From contig CAJXOF010000018.1 of the NCBI GenBank assembly GCA_913057945.1, positions 1-58,731 of the forward strand: 58,731 nucleotides of DNA, written 5' to 3'. Below the pieces are notes generated by a model that was not told the origin of the DNA, made no database searches, and saw only the letters and a program-made list of their open reading frames with translations. Made by a program: the position numbers and the translations under genes. Shown here one piece after another: positions 8,679-17,642 of this stretch (position 1 is the first letter of the stretch; every line of letters begins with the position of its first letter). This stretch comes from an uncultured Hyphomonadaceae bacterium (GTDB lineage Bacteria; Pseudomonadota; Alphaproteobacteria; Caulobacterales; Hyphomonadaceae).

Positions 8679-9494
8679 CTAGCCTGCGAAGGCTTTTTCG
8701 ATCACGAACTCGGCTGGCGAAGCGTTCGACCCTTCGGTCAGGCCCGCCTTGATCATGAGATCCTTGACGTCCTGGATCATTTCCATGGAGCCGCAGATCA
8801 TGACGCGGTCAGTTTCCGGGTTCAGCGGCGGCACACCAAGATCTTCGAACAATTTGCCGGATTCGATCAGATCGGTGATCCGGCCCTTGTTTTCATACGC
8901 TTCGCGCGTGCAGCTGCCATAGCGGCGCAGTTTGCCTTCAGCCAGTTCGCCGAGGAATTCATGATTCAAGGTCTCCTCGACGATCTCTTTCGAATAGTCG
9001 AGTTCAGCGGCTTCCCGGCAGGTGTGGGTGACGATGACTTCGTCGAATTTCTCATATGTCTCCGGATCGCGGACGACACTGGCAAACGGCGCAAAGCCCG
9101 TGCCGGTGGAGAAACAATAGAGCCGCTTGCCCGGCACCAGCGCATCATGCACCAGCGTACCGGTCGGCTTCTTGCCCAGCAGCACCTTGTCGCCCGGCTG
9201 GATGGCCTGCAGGCGTGAGGTCAGCGGGCCGTCGGCGACCTTGATGGAATAGAATTCGAGTTCCTCGTCCCAGCTCGGGCTGGCGATGGAATAGGCGCGC
9301 AGCAGCGGACGGCCATCATCCTTGTAGAGCCCGATCATCACGAACTCACCGGATCGGAACCGGAAGGTCGATGGACGCGTCAGCCGGAACCGGAACAGGC
9401 GGTCCGTATAGTGTTTCACCTCAAGGACAGTTTCCTCGGTGGGCGCGTTCGGGTTGACCTTCTTGGCGGCAACAGGCGTCGCATCTGCAGTCAT
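8679..9494 (-). CDS. fpr: Ferredoxin-NADP+ reductase
   Basis: A 271-residue FAD enzyme that transfers electrons between NADPH and ferredoxin or flavodoxin. The FAD-binding RAYSIASP, the nucleotide motif FSTGTGFAPFASV, the NADPH-specific stretch THTCREAAELDY, VMICGSMEM and the bacterial-type C-terminus EFVIEKAFAG are all present. Length fits the bacterial class. The first 12 or so residues are Ala/Pro-rich and poorly conserved, so a slightly later start is possible but no better ATG exists. Monocistronic by spacing (74 bp to the protease start, 115 bp from the rhodanese stop). Confidence 0.93.
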   Translation of the reverse strand: MTADATPVAAKKVNPNAPTEETVLEVKHYTDRLFRFRLTRPSTFRFRSGEFVMIGLYKDDGRPLLRAYSIASPSWDEELEFYSIKVADGPLTSRLQAIQPGDKVLLGKKPTGTLVHDALVPGKRLYCFSTGTGFAPFASVVRDPETYEKFDEVIVTHTCREAAELDYSKEIVEETLNHEFLGELAEGKLRRYGSCTREAYENKGRITDLIESGKLFEDLGVPPLNPETDRVMICGSMEMIQDVKDLMIKAGLTEGSNASPAEFVIEKAFAG

Positions 9495-9609
9495 ATCAGG
9501 GCTCTCGCTCTTGCATTCTCTCGCGACGTCACATGACGTCAGCTCGCAATGAATGCAATGCGTCAGATGATCAGTTGAGTTTTACTGAAGAGTCGGCGCT
9601 CTGGAAAGC

Positions 9610-10128
9610 CTAGAGCGGAGAGGCCTCACCTACCCAGTGAATGACCGGTTCTGCCGTCGGATAGGCACCATCCAGTTCATAGATATTCTCATAGCCGTAG
9701 CCATAGAGATTGATGAAGGTCGGCACGTTCAAGGCCAGCTCGATCCGCTTGACCGGAACAGGCGCGACATTGTCCGTGAAATTGTTGTTGCAGTAGATCA
9801 GGATGCGCGTGTCTGTGGACGGAATTATCTTGGCGAGCTTGTCATCGGTAAAGTCCGAAAAGTTCAAATGGACTGCGCCATCAATGTGGCCCATCCAGAA
9901 CGCTTTGGCGCTACGCGTGTCCAAGACGATTGTGCCGGGCTCCCCCTTCATCTCATTAAACGTGTCGAGATTAACGAGCCTGGAAGTCCGATAGTCCGAG
10001 ATTTCAGCGGAAAGATCGACGAAGCCCTCATAATCGACCTGGCTTTCCTGAGCCTGGGCCATCAGGCCACACCCAATGAAGGCCGCCAGCGTGATCAGGC
10101 CAAGTATTGCGTTTCCTTTGACACCCAT
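9610..10128 (-). CDS. Exported rhodanese-like domain protein
   Basis: A 172-residue protein with a Sec signal peptide (MGVKGNAILGLITLAAFIG, cleavage near AQAQ) followed by a single rhodanese domain. VLDTRSAKAFWMGHIDGAVHLNF is the conserved first part and ILIYCNNN carries the catalytic cysteine. Small periplasmic rhodaneses act as sulfur carriers or are simply of unknown function; nothing nearby points to a sulfur pathway. Transcribed leftward, 98 bp after xerC's stop. Confidence 0.88.
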   Translation of the reverse strand: MGVKGNAILGLITLAAFIGCGLMAQAQESQVDYEGFVDLSAEISDYRTSRLVNLDTFNEMKGEPGTIVLDTRSAKAFWMGHIDGAVHLNFSDFTDDKLAKIIPSTDTRILIYCNNNFTDNVAPVPVKRIELALNVPTFINLYGYGYENIYELDGAYPTAEPVIHWVGEASPL

Positions 10129-10226
10129 GGCGTCAGTCCTTTCTGCCTACCTCCCCAGAGTACAGTGGCAAGATTACCGCGAATTGAGGCGGTATTGGGC
10201 AATTTGAAAGAGTTTCCTAAGGCTAT

Positions 10227-11126
10227 TCAGGCGCGGGGGTGCGCGGCGGCATGCACGTCCCGCAGCCGATCGGCATCGACTCCGGTATAGACCTGAGTGG
10301 TCGAAAGCGAGGCATGGCCGAGCAGGGTCTGGATGGCGCGGAGGTCTGCGCCCGCCGCCAGAAGATGCGTCGCAAAGGCATGGCGCAGGGCGTGCGGCGT
10401 CGCCGTATCCGGCAGGCCCAGCACTGCGCGCAATTTCTGGACAAGCCCCTGGATGAGGCGAGGGTTGAGCGCGCCCCCTTTCGCGCCCCGGAACAACGCA
10501 TCCTTGCGACCGAGATTGTAGGGACACAGCCCGGCATAGGCATCTACTGCCTCGCGGACCGCCGGGATCAGCGGCACGATCCGCACCTTGCCGCCCTTGC
10601 CGGTAATCCGTAGCCGCTCCGGCATTGGGCTTTCCGCTCCGGTCAGGCTCAGCGCCTCGGAGATGCGCAGGCCCGCGCCATAGAGCAGCGACAGCACTGC
10701 CGCGTCGCGGGCATTGATCCACGCTTCGGAATCCGGGTCCGTGCCGGCTTCCTCGATCAGGTCCTTGGCCGCCTCAATCGACACAGGCCTTGGCAGACGC
10801 TGCGGGCGTTTCGGTCCCTGCAAATAGGCGATTTCGGCATTCTCGATGTCATAGGTCCGGCCGAGCCAGCGATAGAGGGCCTTGATGGAAGACAAAAGCC
10901 GCGCAATCGACGCATCTGACAGGCCATCCCGTCGACGTTGAGCCAGGAATGACCGTACATCGCGCGCTCTCAGCTTGCCGAGCCGGCGCGGCGTCGGCGC
11001 TTCGCCAAGGTGTATGTTCAGGAACCCGAAGAAACCAGCCAGATCGCTCCGATAGGCTTCGACCGTCTTTTCCGCCATGCGGCGCTCATCGGTCAAATAG
11101 GCAGTAAAGGCGGCAAGGGTTTCCAT
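10227..11126 (-). CDS. xerC: Tyrosine recombinase XerC
   Basis: A 299-residue tyrosine recombinase that with XerD resolves chromosome dimers at dif. The N-terminal SAM-like core-binding domain (METLAAFTAYLTDERRM, then YRSDLAGFFGFL) is followed by the catalytic domain with Arg in YGAGLRISEAL, Lys in GKGGKVRIVPL, His-xx-Arg in HALRHAFATHLL, His in LGHASLSTTQ and the nucleophile in VYTGVD. The frame extends 30 codons upstream to 11216 through non-conserved sequence; the ATG at 11126 fits the family. No attachment sites or phage genes are near, so it is the housekeeping enzyme. Confidence 0.92.
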   Translation of the reverse strand: METLAAFTAYLTDERRMAEKTVEAYRSDLAGFFGFLNIHLGEAPTPRRLGKLRARDVRSFLAQRRRDGLSDASIARLLSSIKALYRWLGRTYDIENAEIAYLQGPKRPQRLPRPVSIEAAKDLIEEAGTDPDSEAWINARDAAVLSLLYGAGLRISEALSLTGAESPMPERLRITGKGGKVRIVPLIPAVREAVDAYAGLCPYNLGRKDALFRGAKGGALNPRLIQGLVQKLRAVLGLPDTATPHALRHAFATHLLAAGADLRAIQTLLGHASLSTTQVYTGVDADRLRDVHAAAHPRA

Positions 11127-11194
11127 CGCGCCAGTCTGGCAGGCCGATCTTAACTTTGCCTTGCGGGCCGTTTCAGGGCCGGCCCCGTTTCCAG

Positions 11195-11227
11195 GCAAAA
11201 AAAGAAGGGCGGCCAATCAGGCCGCCC
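11195..11227 (-). terminator. Rho-independent terminator after mscL
   Basis: An 8-bp perfect stem (GGGCGGCC / GGCCGCCC, 5-nt loop) at 11207-11227 is followed on the minus strand by a T-rich run (plus-strand A tract 11197-11206). It lies about 85 bp past the mscL stop, in the 183-bp gap before xerC. Confidence 0.8.
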
Positions 11228-11309
11228 CTCAATACTCTACCTGTTACTCTACTATCCATGAAGGTAAACACAATGTGCTTAACCCTTCATGAATATGTCG
11301 ACGCAACGC

Positions 11310-11720
11310 CTAGCTTTGCTTGGCCAGCAGGTTGCGAATTTCTTCCAGAAGCACTTCCTGACGCGGCGGCGCGGCCGGGGCAGCTTCCTCTTCCTTCTTC
11401 TGCATGTTGTTCATGCCCTTGATGATCATGAACATGACGAATGCCACGATGATAAAGGAAATGATCGCGGCAATGAAATTACCGAGTTCAACGATTGCAG
11501 CTTCCTTGACGACTTCGCCTGCGGCATTCACTTCAGCCGGCGACACGGTATAGGCAATCGCGGACAAGTCGATACCGCCCATGATGGGCGCCAGCAATGG
11601 CAGGAATACGCCTTGAATAAATGCTGTGACGACCGTTGCGAATGCGCCCCCCATGACAAACCCGACCGCCATGTCGACCAAGTTGCCCTTCATGGCAAAC
11701 TCTTTGAATTCCTTAAGCAT
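11310..11720 (-). CDS. mscL: Large-conductance mechanosensitive channel MscL
   Basis: A 136-residue inner-membrane channel that opens on hypo-osmotic shock. It begins MLKEFKEFAMKGNLVDMAVGFVMGGAF, the highly conserved TM1 region, has the periplasmic loop with VVKEAAIVELGNF, TM2 (FIAAIISFIIVAFVMFMIIKG), and the charged C-terminal helical bundle segment EVLLEEIRNLL. Full length. It stands alone, with an intrinsic terminator downstream. Confidence 0.96.
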   Translation of the reverse strand: MLKEFKEFAMKGNLVDMAVGFVMGGAFATVVTAFIQGVFLPLLAPIMGGIDLSAIAYTVSPAEVNAAGEVVKEAAIVELGNFIAAIISFIIVAFVMFMIIKGMNNMQKKEEEAAPAAPPRQEVLLEEIRNLLAKQS

Positions 11721-11825
11721 TCTAAGCCCCTTCTCTCTGCTAGGATATTTAAGCGATGACGCAAATACGCCGGGGATTTGAATGCCGCGTCAAGACGTCA
11801 CACTCAGTTGGAACTGCTATAGGTC

Positions 11826-12125
11826 CTAACGCGCCTCGGGGTCCTCGCCGCCATTCACCCGGGCCCGCAACTCCTTGCCAGCCTTGAAAAAGGGCACGGA
11901 TTTCGCCGGAACTTCTACAGATTCCCCGGTACGTGGATTTCGACCTTTGCGGGCATCCCGCTGGCGCACGGAGAACGCTCCGAACCCGCGTAGCTCGACA
12001 CGATCACCGCGTGCGAGCGCAGATCCGATCTCGTCAAGAATGACATTGACCACCCGTTCCAGATCTTCCTGGCGCAGGTGGCTGTATTCCACAGCGAGTT
12101 TTGCAATCAATTCGGACTTCAGCAT
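11826..12125 (-). CDS. ihfB: Integration host factor beta subunit
   Basis: A 99-residue HU/IHF-family DNA-bending protein. [23 protein letters not shown] is the IHF-beta N-terminus, and [22 protein letters not shown] contains the DNA-intercalating arm with its proline (RNPRTG). It pairs with IhfA (not in the window). The frame extends upstream to 12185, but the ATG at 12125 gives the family length. It follows rpsA by 99 bp on the same strand, the order conserved in proteobacteria. Confidence 0.95.
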   Translation of the reverse strand: MLKSELIAKLAVEYSHLRQEDLERVVNVILDEIGSALARGDRVELRGFGAFSVRQRDARKGRNPRTGESVEVPAKSVPFFKAGKELRARVNGGEDPEAR

Positions 12126-12224
12126 GTCTTTGATATTACACGCATTTGCGGCGGGAGCGCTAGGCCCCCGCCGCAAACATTTCATCTATTTTAGAATACT
12201 GATCCGGAGACCGGATCAGCCGCC

Positions 12225-14225
12225 TCAGGCGTTGGCCAAGTCTTCCGACTGGGCCTTCCACTCAGCGCCTTTGCCGGACGTGCCGACTTCCTCTTCGAGG
12301 GTGGCAATCTGAGCATCCGTCAGCGCTGCAATCTGCCAGAAGTGGTAGATACCAGCTTCATTCAGCTTCTTTTCGAAGGCTGGACCGACGCCCTTGATCT
12401 GCTTCAGATCATCAGCATCACCCTGAGGACCGGACAGGCGGCCGGACTCGTCCAGCGCAGATGCGTCGGCCGTAGCCTTGCCATCCGTGCTTGGCGGGGT
12501 CGGCGTGACCTTTTCCGAGGTTTCCTTGCCAGTGCCGGACGATGCCAGCGCTGCGCCGAGGATGTCGCCAAGCGACGCACCGGCATCTGCCGATCCGTAC
12601 TGTGCAACGGCCTCTGCCTCTTCCGCGATTTCGAGGGCCTTGATGGACAGCGAAACACGGCGGGACGAACGGTCCACCGACATCACTTTTGCGTCGATCT
12701 TGTCGCCAACAGCAAAACGTTCCGGACGCTGGTCTGCACGGTCACGGGACAGGTCGGAGCGACGGATAAAGGATTTCATCGCCGGAGAGCCGAACTCGAC
12801 TTCGATACCGCCCGAGGTGATCTCTGTAACAGTACAGGTGACAATCGTGCCGCGTTTCACGCCAGAACCGCCATCTGCAGGTGCTTCGATCGGATCGCCG
12901 GACAGTTGCTTGATGCCGAGCGAGATGCGCTCTTTGTCAACATCGACGTCCAGGACTTTCGCCTTGACCATGTCGCCCTTGTTGAAGGCTTCGATGGCTT
13001 GCTCGCCTGACTTGTCCCAGGCGATGTCGTTGATGTGCACCATACCGTCGAGGTCCGGGCCGAGGCCTACGAACAGGCCGAATTCCGTGATGCCACGAAC
13101 TTCGCCTTCGATTTCCGTGCCGATCGGGTGCTCTGCGAGGAAGGCGGTCCATGGATTGTCCATGGTCTGCTTCAGGCCGAGCGAGATGCGGCGCTTCTCG
13201 GAATCGACGTCCAGGACTTCCACGTCGACTTCCTGGGAGGTCGAGAGGATCTTGCCCGGATGGACGTTTTTCTTCGTCCAGCTCATTTCGGAGACGTGGA
13301 TCAGGCCTTCGACACCATCTTCCAGCTCCACGAAGGCGCCGTAATCGGTGATGTTGGTAACCTGGCCCTTGAGGCGCGCGCCGACCGGATAACGGATGTC
13401 GATGCCATCCCACGGGTCGGAACCGAGCTGCTTCATGCCGAGCGAAATGCGCTGGGTGTCCGGATTGATCTTGATGATCTGGATTTCGACTTCCTGGCCA
13501 ACTTCCACAACCTGCGACGGATGATTGATCCGCTTCCAGCTCATGTCGGTGACGTGCAGCAGGCCGTCGATGCCGCCGAGGTCAACGAACGCACCGTAAT
13601 CGGTGATGTTCTTGACGATACCCTTGCGGACGTCGCCTTCTGCCATATCGGACACGATCTCGGCGCGCTGTTCGGCGCGGCTCTCTTCGAGGATGGCGCG
13701 GCGCGAGACAACGATGTTGCCGCGGGCACGGTCCAGCTTGAGGATCTGGAAGGGCTGGATTTCGCCCATCAGCGGGCCAACGTCGCGAACCGGGCGGATG
13801 TCCACCTGGCTGCCTGGAAGGAAGGCGTTCACGCCGCCAAGGTCGACCGTGAAGCCACCTTTGACGCGGCCGGAGATCGCACCTTTGACAGGCTCTTCGG
13901 CGTTGAAGCATTTTTCCAGCTTGATCCAGCGCTCTTCGCGGCGGGCCTTGTCACGGGACAGGACCGCGTCGCCAAGGGCGTTTTCGATGCGATCAAGGTA
14001 GACATCGACGATGTCGCCGGCTTCCGGCTCCTTGTCTTCCATCGAGAATTCTTTGACCGGGATGCGGCCTTCGGTCTTCAGACCGATATCAACCAGCACG
14101 GCGTCATTATCAATGCGGATGACAGTGGCCGGGATGACCTGGCCTTCCTGCATGGCACTGGCGGCCGTGGACGATTCAAACATTGCTGCGAAATCGTCGG
14201 TCGATGGGTTCATGTTATCTGACAT
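12225..14225 (-). CDS. rpsA: Ribosomal protein S1 with C-terminal helix-hairpin-helix extension
   Basis: A 666-residue S1. Six S1 RNA-binding repeats are visible: the first two divergent (EGQVIPATVIRIDNDAVLV; VKGAISGRVKGGFTV), then four clear ones marked by NITDYGAFVDLGG, NITDYGAFVELEDG, GITEFGLFVGLG and EITSGGIEVEFG. After a Ser/Thr/Asp-rich linker the last 62 residues form a helix-hairpin-helix module (DDLKQIKGVGPAFEKKLNEA, then YHFWQIAALTDAQI). Alphaproteobacterial S1 is usually about 560-570 residues, so this tail is extra. ATG at 14225 has GAAGGAA 7 nt upstream; the frame continues to 14354 without family resemblance. It lies between cmk and ihfB as usual. Confidence 0.95.
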   Translation of the reverse strand: MSDNMNPSTDDFAAMFESSTAASAMQEGQVIPATVIRIDNDAVLVDIGLKTEGRIPVKEFSMEDKEPEAGDIVDVYLDRIENALGDAVLSRDKARREERWIKLEKCFNAEEPVKGAISGRVKGGFTVDLGGVNAFLPGSQVDIRPVRDVGPLMGEIQPFQILKLDRARGNIVVSRRAILEESRAEQRAEIVSDMAEGDVRKGIVKNITDYGAFVDLGGIDGLLHVTDMSWKRINHPSQVVEVGQEVEIQIIKINPDTQRISLGMKQLGSDPWDGIDIRYPVGARLKGQVTNITDYGAFVELEDGVEGLIHVSEMSWTKKNVHPGKILSTSQEVDVEVLDVDSEKRRISLGLKQTMDNPWTAFLAEHPIGTEIEGEVRGITEFGLFVGLGPDLDGMVHINDIAWDKSGEQAIEAFNKGDMVKAKVLDVDVDKERISLGIKQLSGDPIEAPADGGSGVKRGTIVTCTVTEITSGGIEVEFGSPAMKSFIRRSDLSRDRADQRPERFAVGDKIDAKVMSVDRSSRRVSLSIKALEIAEEAEAVAQYGSADAGASLGDILGAALASSGTGKETSEKVTPTPPSTDGKATADASALDESGRLSGPQGDADDLKQIKGVGPAFEKKLNEAGIYHFWQIAALTDAQIATLEEEVGTSGKGAEWKAQSEDLANA

Positions 14226-14371
14226 TTGGGTTCCTTCGGGCGGATCGAACGGCTCGAGGCAGGCGTGCACCATTGCAGCCTGCTCAGAACGACCCGAGAG
14301 CGTGGTCTCTTGAATTTGAAGTGGTGCGGCCTGTTTGGATTTGAGACCCCTCAACTAAGCGAGCAGCCCCT

Positions 14372-15010
14372 TCAGGCGCGGTTTCCACGGGCAAGTGCAG
14401 CCTTGACAACTGCAATCGCCTTTTCCACTGCGGCTTCTATAGTCAGGTCGGACGTATCGATCAAGACAGCATCTGCCGCCATCGCGGCCGGCGCGTCCTT
14501 GCGCGACTGGTCCCGCTGGTCACGAGTGCGCAACTGCTCAATCACTGTTTCGAGGGAAATGTCACTTCCCTGCCCGCAGAGTTCCTTCCAGCGCCGCTCA
14601 CCCCTCACCTCCACGCGGGCATCCACCCACAATTTCGCATCAGCTTCCGGTGCGATCACCGTGCCGATGTCCCGACCGTCCAGCAGGGCGCCGATTGGCT
14701 GCGTGGCAAAGGCCCGTTGCAGCTCGAACAAGGCTTGGCGCACTTCCGGGATTGCGGCGACGACACTTGCAGCCCGGCCAGCCTCTGCCGTGCGCAGGTC
14801 GGCTTCGTTGAAATCAGCAAGGTCCAGGCTGCGGGCGACCTTGGCTACGCCCTCGGCATCATCCAGCGCCACGCGGGCATGCAGCGCTGCCACGCCCGTC
14901 GCGCGATACAGGCGGCCTGTATCCATGTGCGGCAGGCCGTAATGGGCCGATAGCCGTTTCGCGATCGTGCCCTTGCCCGACGCCGTGGTTCCATCAATGG
15001 CGATAATCAT
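14372..15010 (-). CDS. cmk: Cytidylate kinase
   Basis: A 212-residue CMP/dCMP kinase. The P-loop GTTASGKGTIAKRL, MDTGRLYRATG, the CMP-binding LDGRDIGTVIAPEA and the lid Arg-rich region TRDQRDQSRKDAP are all in place. It recycles CMP from RNA turnover and lipid synthesis. It sits upstream of rpsA as in most proteobacteria, but an Old Yellow Enzyme gene separates it from aroA, its common neighbour. Confidence 0.95.
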   Translation of the reverse strand: MIIAIDGTTASGKGTIAKRLSAHYGLPHMDTGRLYRATGVAALHARVALDDAEGVAKVARSLDLADFNEADLRTAEAGRAASVVAAIPEVRQALFELQRAFATQPIGALLDGRDIGTVIAPEADAKLWVDARVEVRGERRWKELCGQGSDISLETVIEQLRTRDQRDQSRKDAPAAMAADAVLIDTSDLTIEAAVEKAIAVVKAALARGNRA

Positions 15011-15043
15011 GGGTGCGGGGCGTGGCCGATGCCGCCGTCCAAG

Positions 15044-16150
15044 TCAAGCAGGGTTTGCCGGCACCGCATGCTCCGGGACTTCCACAAAGCCTTTCCAGCC
15101 GCTCATATAGTCTATGAAGCGCTCGCCCAGCCCTTCCTGGCGCAGGTGCGCGCGCGAAACGGGCAGCGAGACCGGTTCGAAATCCGGATTGGCGAGCACC
15201 TGCTGCGGAAAATCATGATGCAGGATGGCGCCGCGCCCGACCACGACGAAATCGAGCCCCGCCTCCATCGCCTCGCGGCACTTCGCGCCTGTCGTCAGCT
15301 TGCCCGCCGCGCCGAGGCGGACGTTGCCGCGCTCAAGATCCGTGAACCAGTCGACCAGCCGACGATCCTGATAGGCCTCGTCCATCGGTGTCTTGAACAC
15401 ATCCCACAGGGACAGGTCGAGATAGTCGATCTGCGCTTCGGCCATGACCCGCCCTGCCACATCACGGACCTCCTTCAGATCCATGCCGAACCGTTCCGGC
15501 GACAGGCGCAGTCCAACCGAGAAATCCGGACCACAGGCGGCGCGAATACCCTCAATGATCTCAAAGGTCAGCCGGGCGCGATTTTCCAGGCTGCCGCCAT
15601 ATTGGTCGTCCCGTGTGTTGATTTCGGCGCTGAGGAATTGGCAGAGCAGATAACCATGCGCGCCATGCACTTCGACGCCATGAAACCCCGCGGTCTCGCA
15701 CCGCACCGCTGCCGCGATGAAATCGGCACGAACCGTCTCGATCTCAACCAGCGTCATGGCCCGCGCGCCAAATTCCTCATTGTCAGACGGACAGACCGGC
15801 TTGCCCTCGATCAGATCATGGGGCGTACGCATGCCCGCATGGTGCAGCTGCACCACGGAATGGCTACCTTCGGCATTAATGTTCGCGGCCAGCTCCCGAA
15901 GTCCCGGCAGGTGCGCATCATCATAGCAGCCCAACTGGCCGGGGAACCCGATGCCGTGCGGATCGATCTGGGCGGCTGCCGTCATGGTCAGGCCAAAGCC
16001 GCCTTCGGCCCGCATGGACAGCCAGCGGATTTCGTCCGCGCTCAGCGTGCCGTCCGCATGGCTCTGCTGGTTGGTGAGGGGCGCCAGCATGAAGCGGTTC
16101 TTGAGGGCAGGTCCGTGCGCGAGGGTCAGGGGGGATGTGAGGTCAGTCAT
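15044..16150 (-). CDS. NADH:flavin oxidoreductase, Old Yellow Enzyme family
   Basis: A 368-residue FMN-dependent TIM-barrel reductase. Visible features are the N-terminal LKNRFMLAPLTNQQSHADG, the substrate-binding QLHHAGMRTP, HGAHGYLLCQFLSAEINTR with DDQYGGSLENRAR (diagnostic of the family), and the phosphate-binding DFVVVGRGAILHHD. Old Yellow Enzymes reduce activated C=C bonds using NAD(P)H; substrate unknown. No iron-sulfur cysteine cluster is seen, so this is the short class, not the 2,4-dienoyl-CoA reductase type. It sits between aroA (51 bp) and cmk (33 bp) on one strand, interrupting a usually contiguous pair. Confidence 0.92.
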   Translation of the reverse strand: MTDLTSPLTLAHGPALKNRFMLAPLTNQQSHADGTLSADEIRWLSMRAEGGFGLTMTAAAQIDPHGIGFPGQLGCYDDAHLPGLRELAANINAEGSHSVVQLHHAGMRTPHDLIEGKPVCPSDNEEFGARAMTLVEIETVRADFIAAAVRCETAGFHGVEVHGAHGYLLCQFLSAEINTRDDQYGGSLENRARLTFEIIEGIRAACGPDFSVGLRLSPERFGMDLKEVRDVAGRVMAEAQIDYLDLSLWDVFKTPMDEAYQDRRLVDWFTDLERGNVRLGAAGKLTTGAKCREAMEAGLDFVVVGRGAILHHDFPQQVLANPDFEPVSLPVSRAHLRQEGLGERFIDYMSGWKGFVEVPEHAVPANPA

Positions 16151-16201
16151 GCGTTTTAAATGCCTCCTTGATCCGCGCCGTCAATTTTGACCCCGCGGCA
16201 A

Positions 16202-17524
16202 TCACCCTTCGGAAATGTCTGCGCCCAGCTCGCGCATATGAGTCAGGAAGTCCGGATAGCTCGTCGCGATCATCGAGATGTCGTCAACCTGCACCGGCTT
16301 CTGCGCGGCTGTTCCCATGATCAGGGCGCTCATGGCAATCCGGTGGTCATGGCGCGTCTCGACCAGTCCGCCGCCCGGAGGCGGTCCGCCACAGCCCTGT
16401 ACTGCGAACCCATCCGGCCGCTCCTCGGCCGCGACGCCATTGGCGCGCAGCATGGCAACCACCGCGCCAATGCGGTCGGATTCCTTGACGCGCAGCTCTT
16501 CGGCGCCGGTCACTAGGGTTTCGCCCTCAGCAAAGGCCGCCATCACGCCCAGGATCGGGAACTCATCAATCATGGACGGCACAAGCCGCTCCGGTACGGC
16601 CTTGCCGGACAAGGGTGCAGAGCCGGCATGAATGTTGATCAGCCGTTCACCGGCCGCGTCGCCGGCTTCCTCGGCGCCAAGGTGGGCGCCCATCAGGTTC
16701 GCGACATCATAAAAGCCGGACCGGGTGAGATTGGACATGACACCTTCGACCATCACATCGCCCTGGGGCGAGAGAATGCCGGCGGCAACCAGGAAGGCGG
16801 CCGAAGACGGATCGCCCGGAATTGCCGCATCGATCGCGGTCAGTTTCTGCCCGCCCGCCAGCGACACGCGCACGCCTTCACCCGACATGCGCTCTGTGCC
16901 GACCTCGACCCCGAAGCCTCTCAACATGCGTTCGGTATGGTCGCGCGTCTGGCGCGTCTCTTCGACAATGGTCGTGCCGACTGCATTTAGTCCTGCCAGC
17001 AAGACGGCCGATTTTACCTGCGCTGAGGCTACCGGCGGCACATAGGTGATCGCCTTCAGGCTTTCGGTTCCGACAATGGCGAAGGGCAGCTTGCCATCCG
17101 GCCCGGCCGTATCGAGGCCGCGCATCAGGCGCAGCGGCTTCAGGATGCGGTTCATCGGACGAGAGCGCAGGCTTTCATCGCCCGTCATCTCCACATTGAT
17201 CGGATAGCCCGAGACCAGTCCCATCATCAGGCGCGATCCCGTGCCCGAATTGCCGAAATCCAGCACCTTGTCAGGCTGGCTGAGGCCCTTTTCTCCGACG
17301 CCAGTCACTTCCCACGCGCCCGGCCCCGTCTGTTTCACGGTCGCGCCGAGGGCTTCCATAGCCCACCCCGTACGCAGCACATCCTCGCCTTCCAGCAGGC
17401 CGGAAAACCGGCTTGTTCCTGCCGCCAGACCTCCAAAGATCAGGGCCCTGTGAGAACAGGATTTGTCCCCCGGCGCGCGCACAACGCCCTTGAGACTTTT
17501 TACGGGACTGCTGGTCCAGACCAT
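16202..17524 (-). CDS. aroA: 5-enolpyruvylshikimate-3-phosphate synthase (class II type)
   Basis: A 440-residue enzyme of the shikimate pathway, making EPSP from shikimate-3-phosphate and PEP. APGDKSCSHRALIFGGLA, DESLRSRPMNRIL, ASAQVKSAVLLAGLN, PGDPSSAAFLVAAG, PSMIDEFPILGVMAA and the C-terminal HDHRIAMSALIMGT all fit the class II (Agrobacterium CP4-like) branch. The glyphosate-critical loop reads DFGNSGTGSR, with Gly where CP4 has the protective Ala. It heads a leftward run aroA - OYE - cmk - rpsA - ihfB and is divergent from the FYDLN gene (118 bp gap). The start ATG gives MVWTSSPVKSLKGVV. Confidence 0.95.
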   Translation of the reverse strand: MVWTSSPVKSLKGVVRAPGDKSCSHRALIFGGLAAGTSRFSGLLEGEDVLRTGWAMEALGATVKQTGPGAWEVTGVGEKGLSQPDKVLDFGNSGTGSRLMMGLVSGYPINVEMTGDESLRSRPMNRILKPLRLMRGLDTAGPDGKLPFAIVGTESLKAITYVPPVASAQVKSAVLLAGLNAVGTTIVEETRQTRDHTERMLRGFGVEVGTERMSGEGVRVSLAGGQKLTAIDAAIPGDPSSAAFLVAAGILSPQGDVMVEGVMSNLTRSGFYDVANLMGAHLGAEEAGDAAGERLINIHAGSAPLSGKAVPERLVPSMIDEFPILGVMAAFAEGETLVTGAEELRVKESDRIGAVVAMLRANGVAAEERPDGFAVQGCGGPPPGGGLVETRHDHRIAMSALIMGTAAQKPVQVDDISMIATSYPDFLTHMRELGADISEG

Positions 17525-17642
17525 TTCAGGTACATTCCATGGTTGATTGATAACGTGAAATGGGGCTTTGACAGTGTGCAGCGTTCATGGCAAGCGCCCG
17601 CCCATATCAAATTCAGAGAAGACCCAAAGGAGGCTGTTGCCC

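Noticed and set aside
10227..11126. Tyrosine recombinase as sign of a mobile element
   Set aside because: It matches XerC in length and motifs and has no attachment-site repeats, tRNA or phage genes around it.
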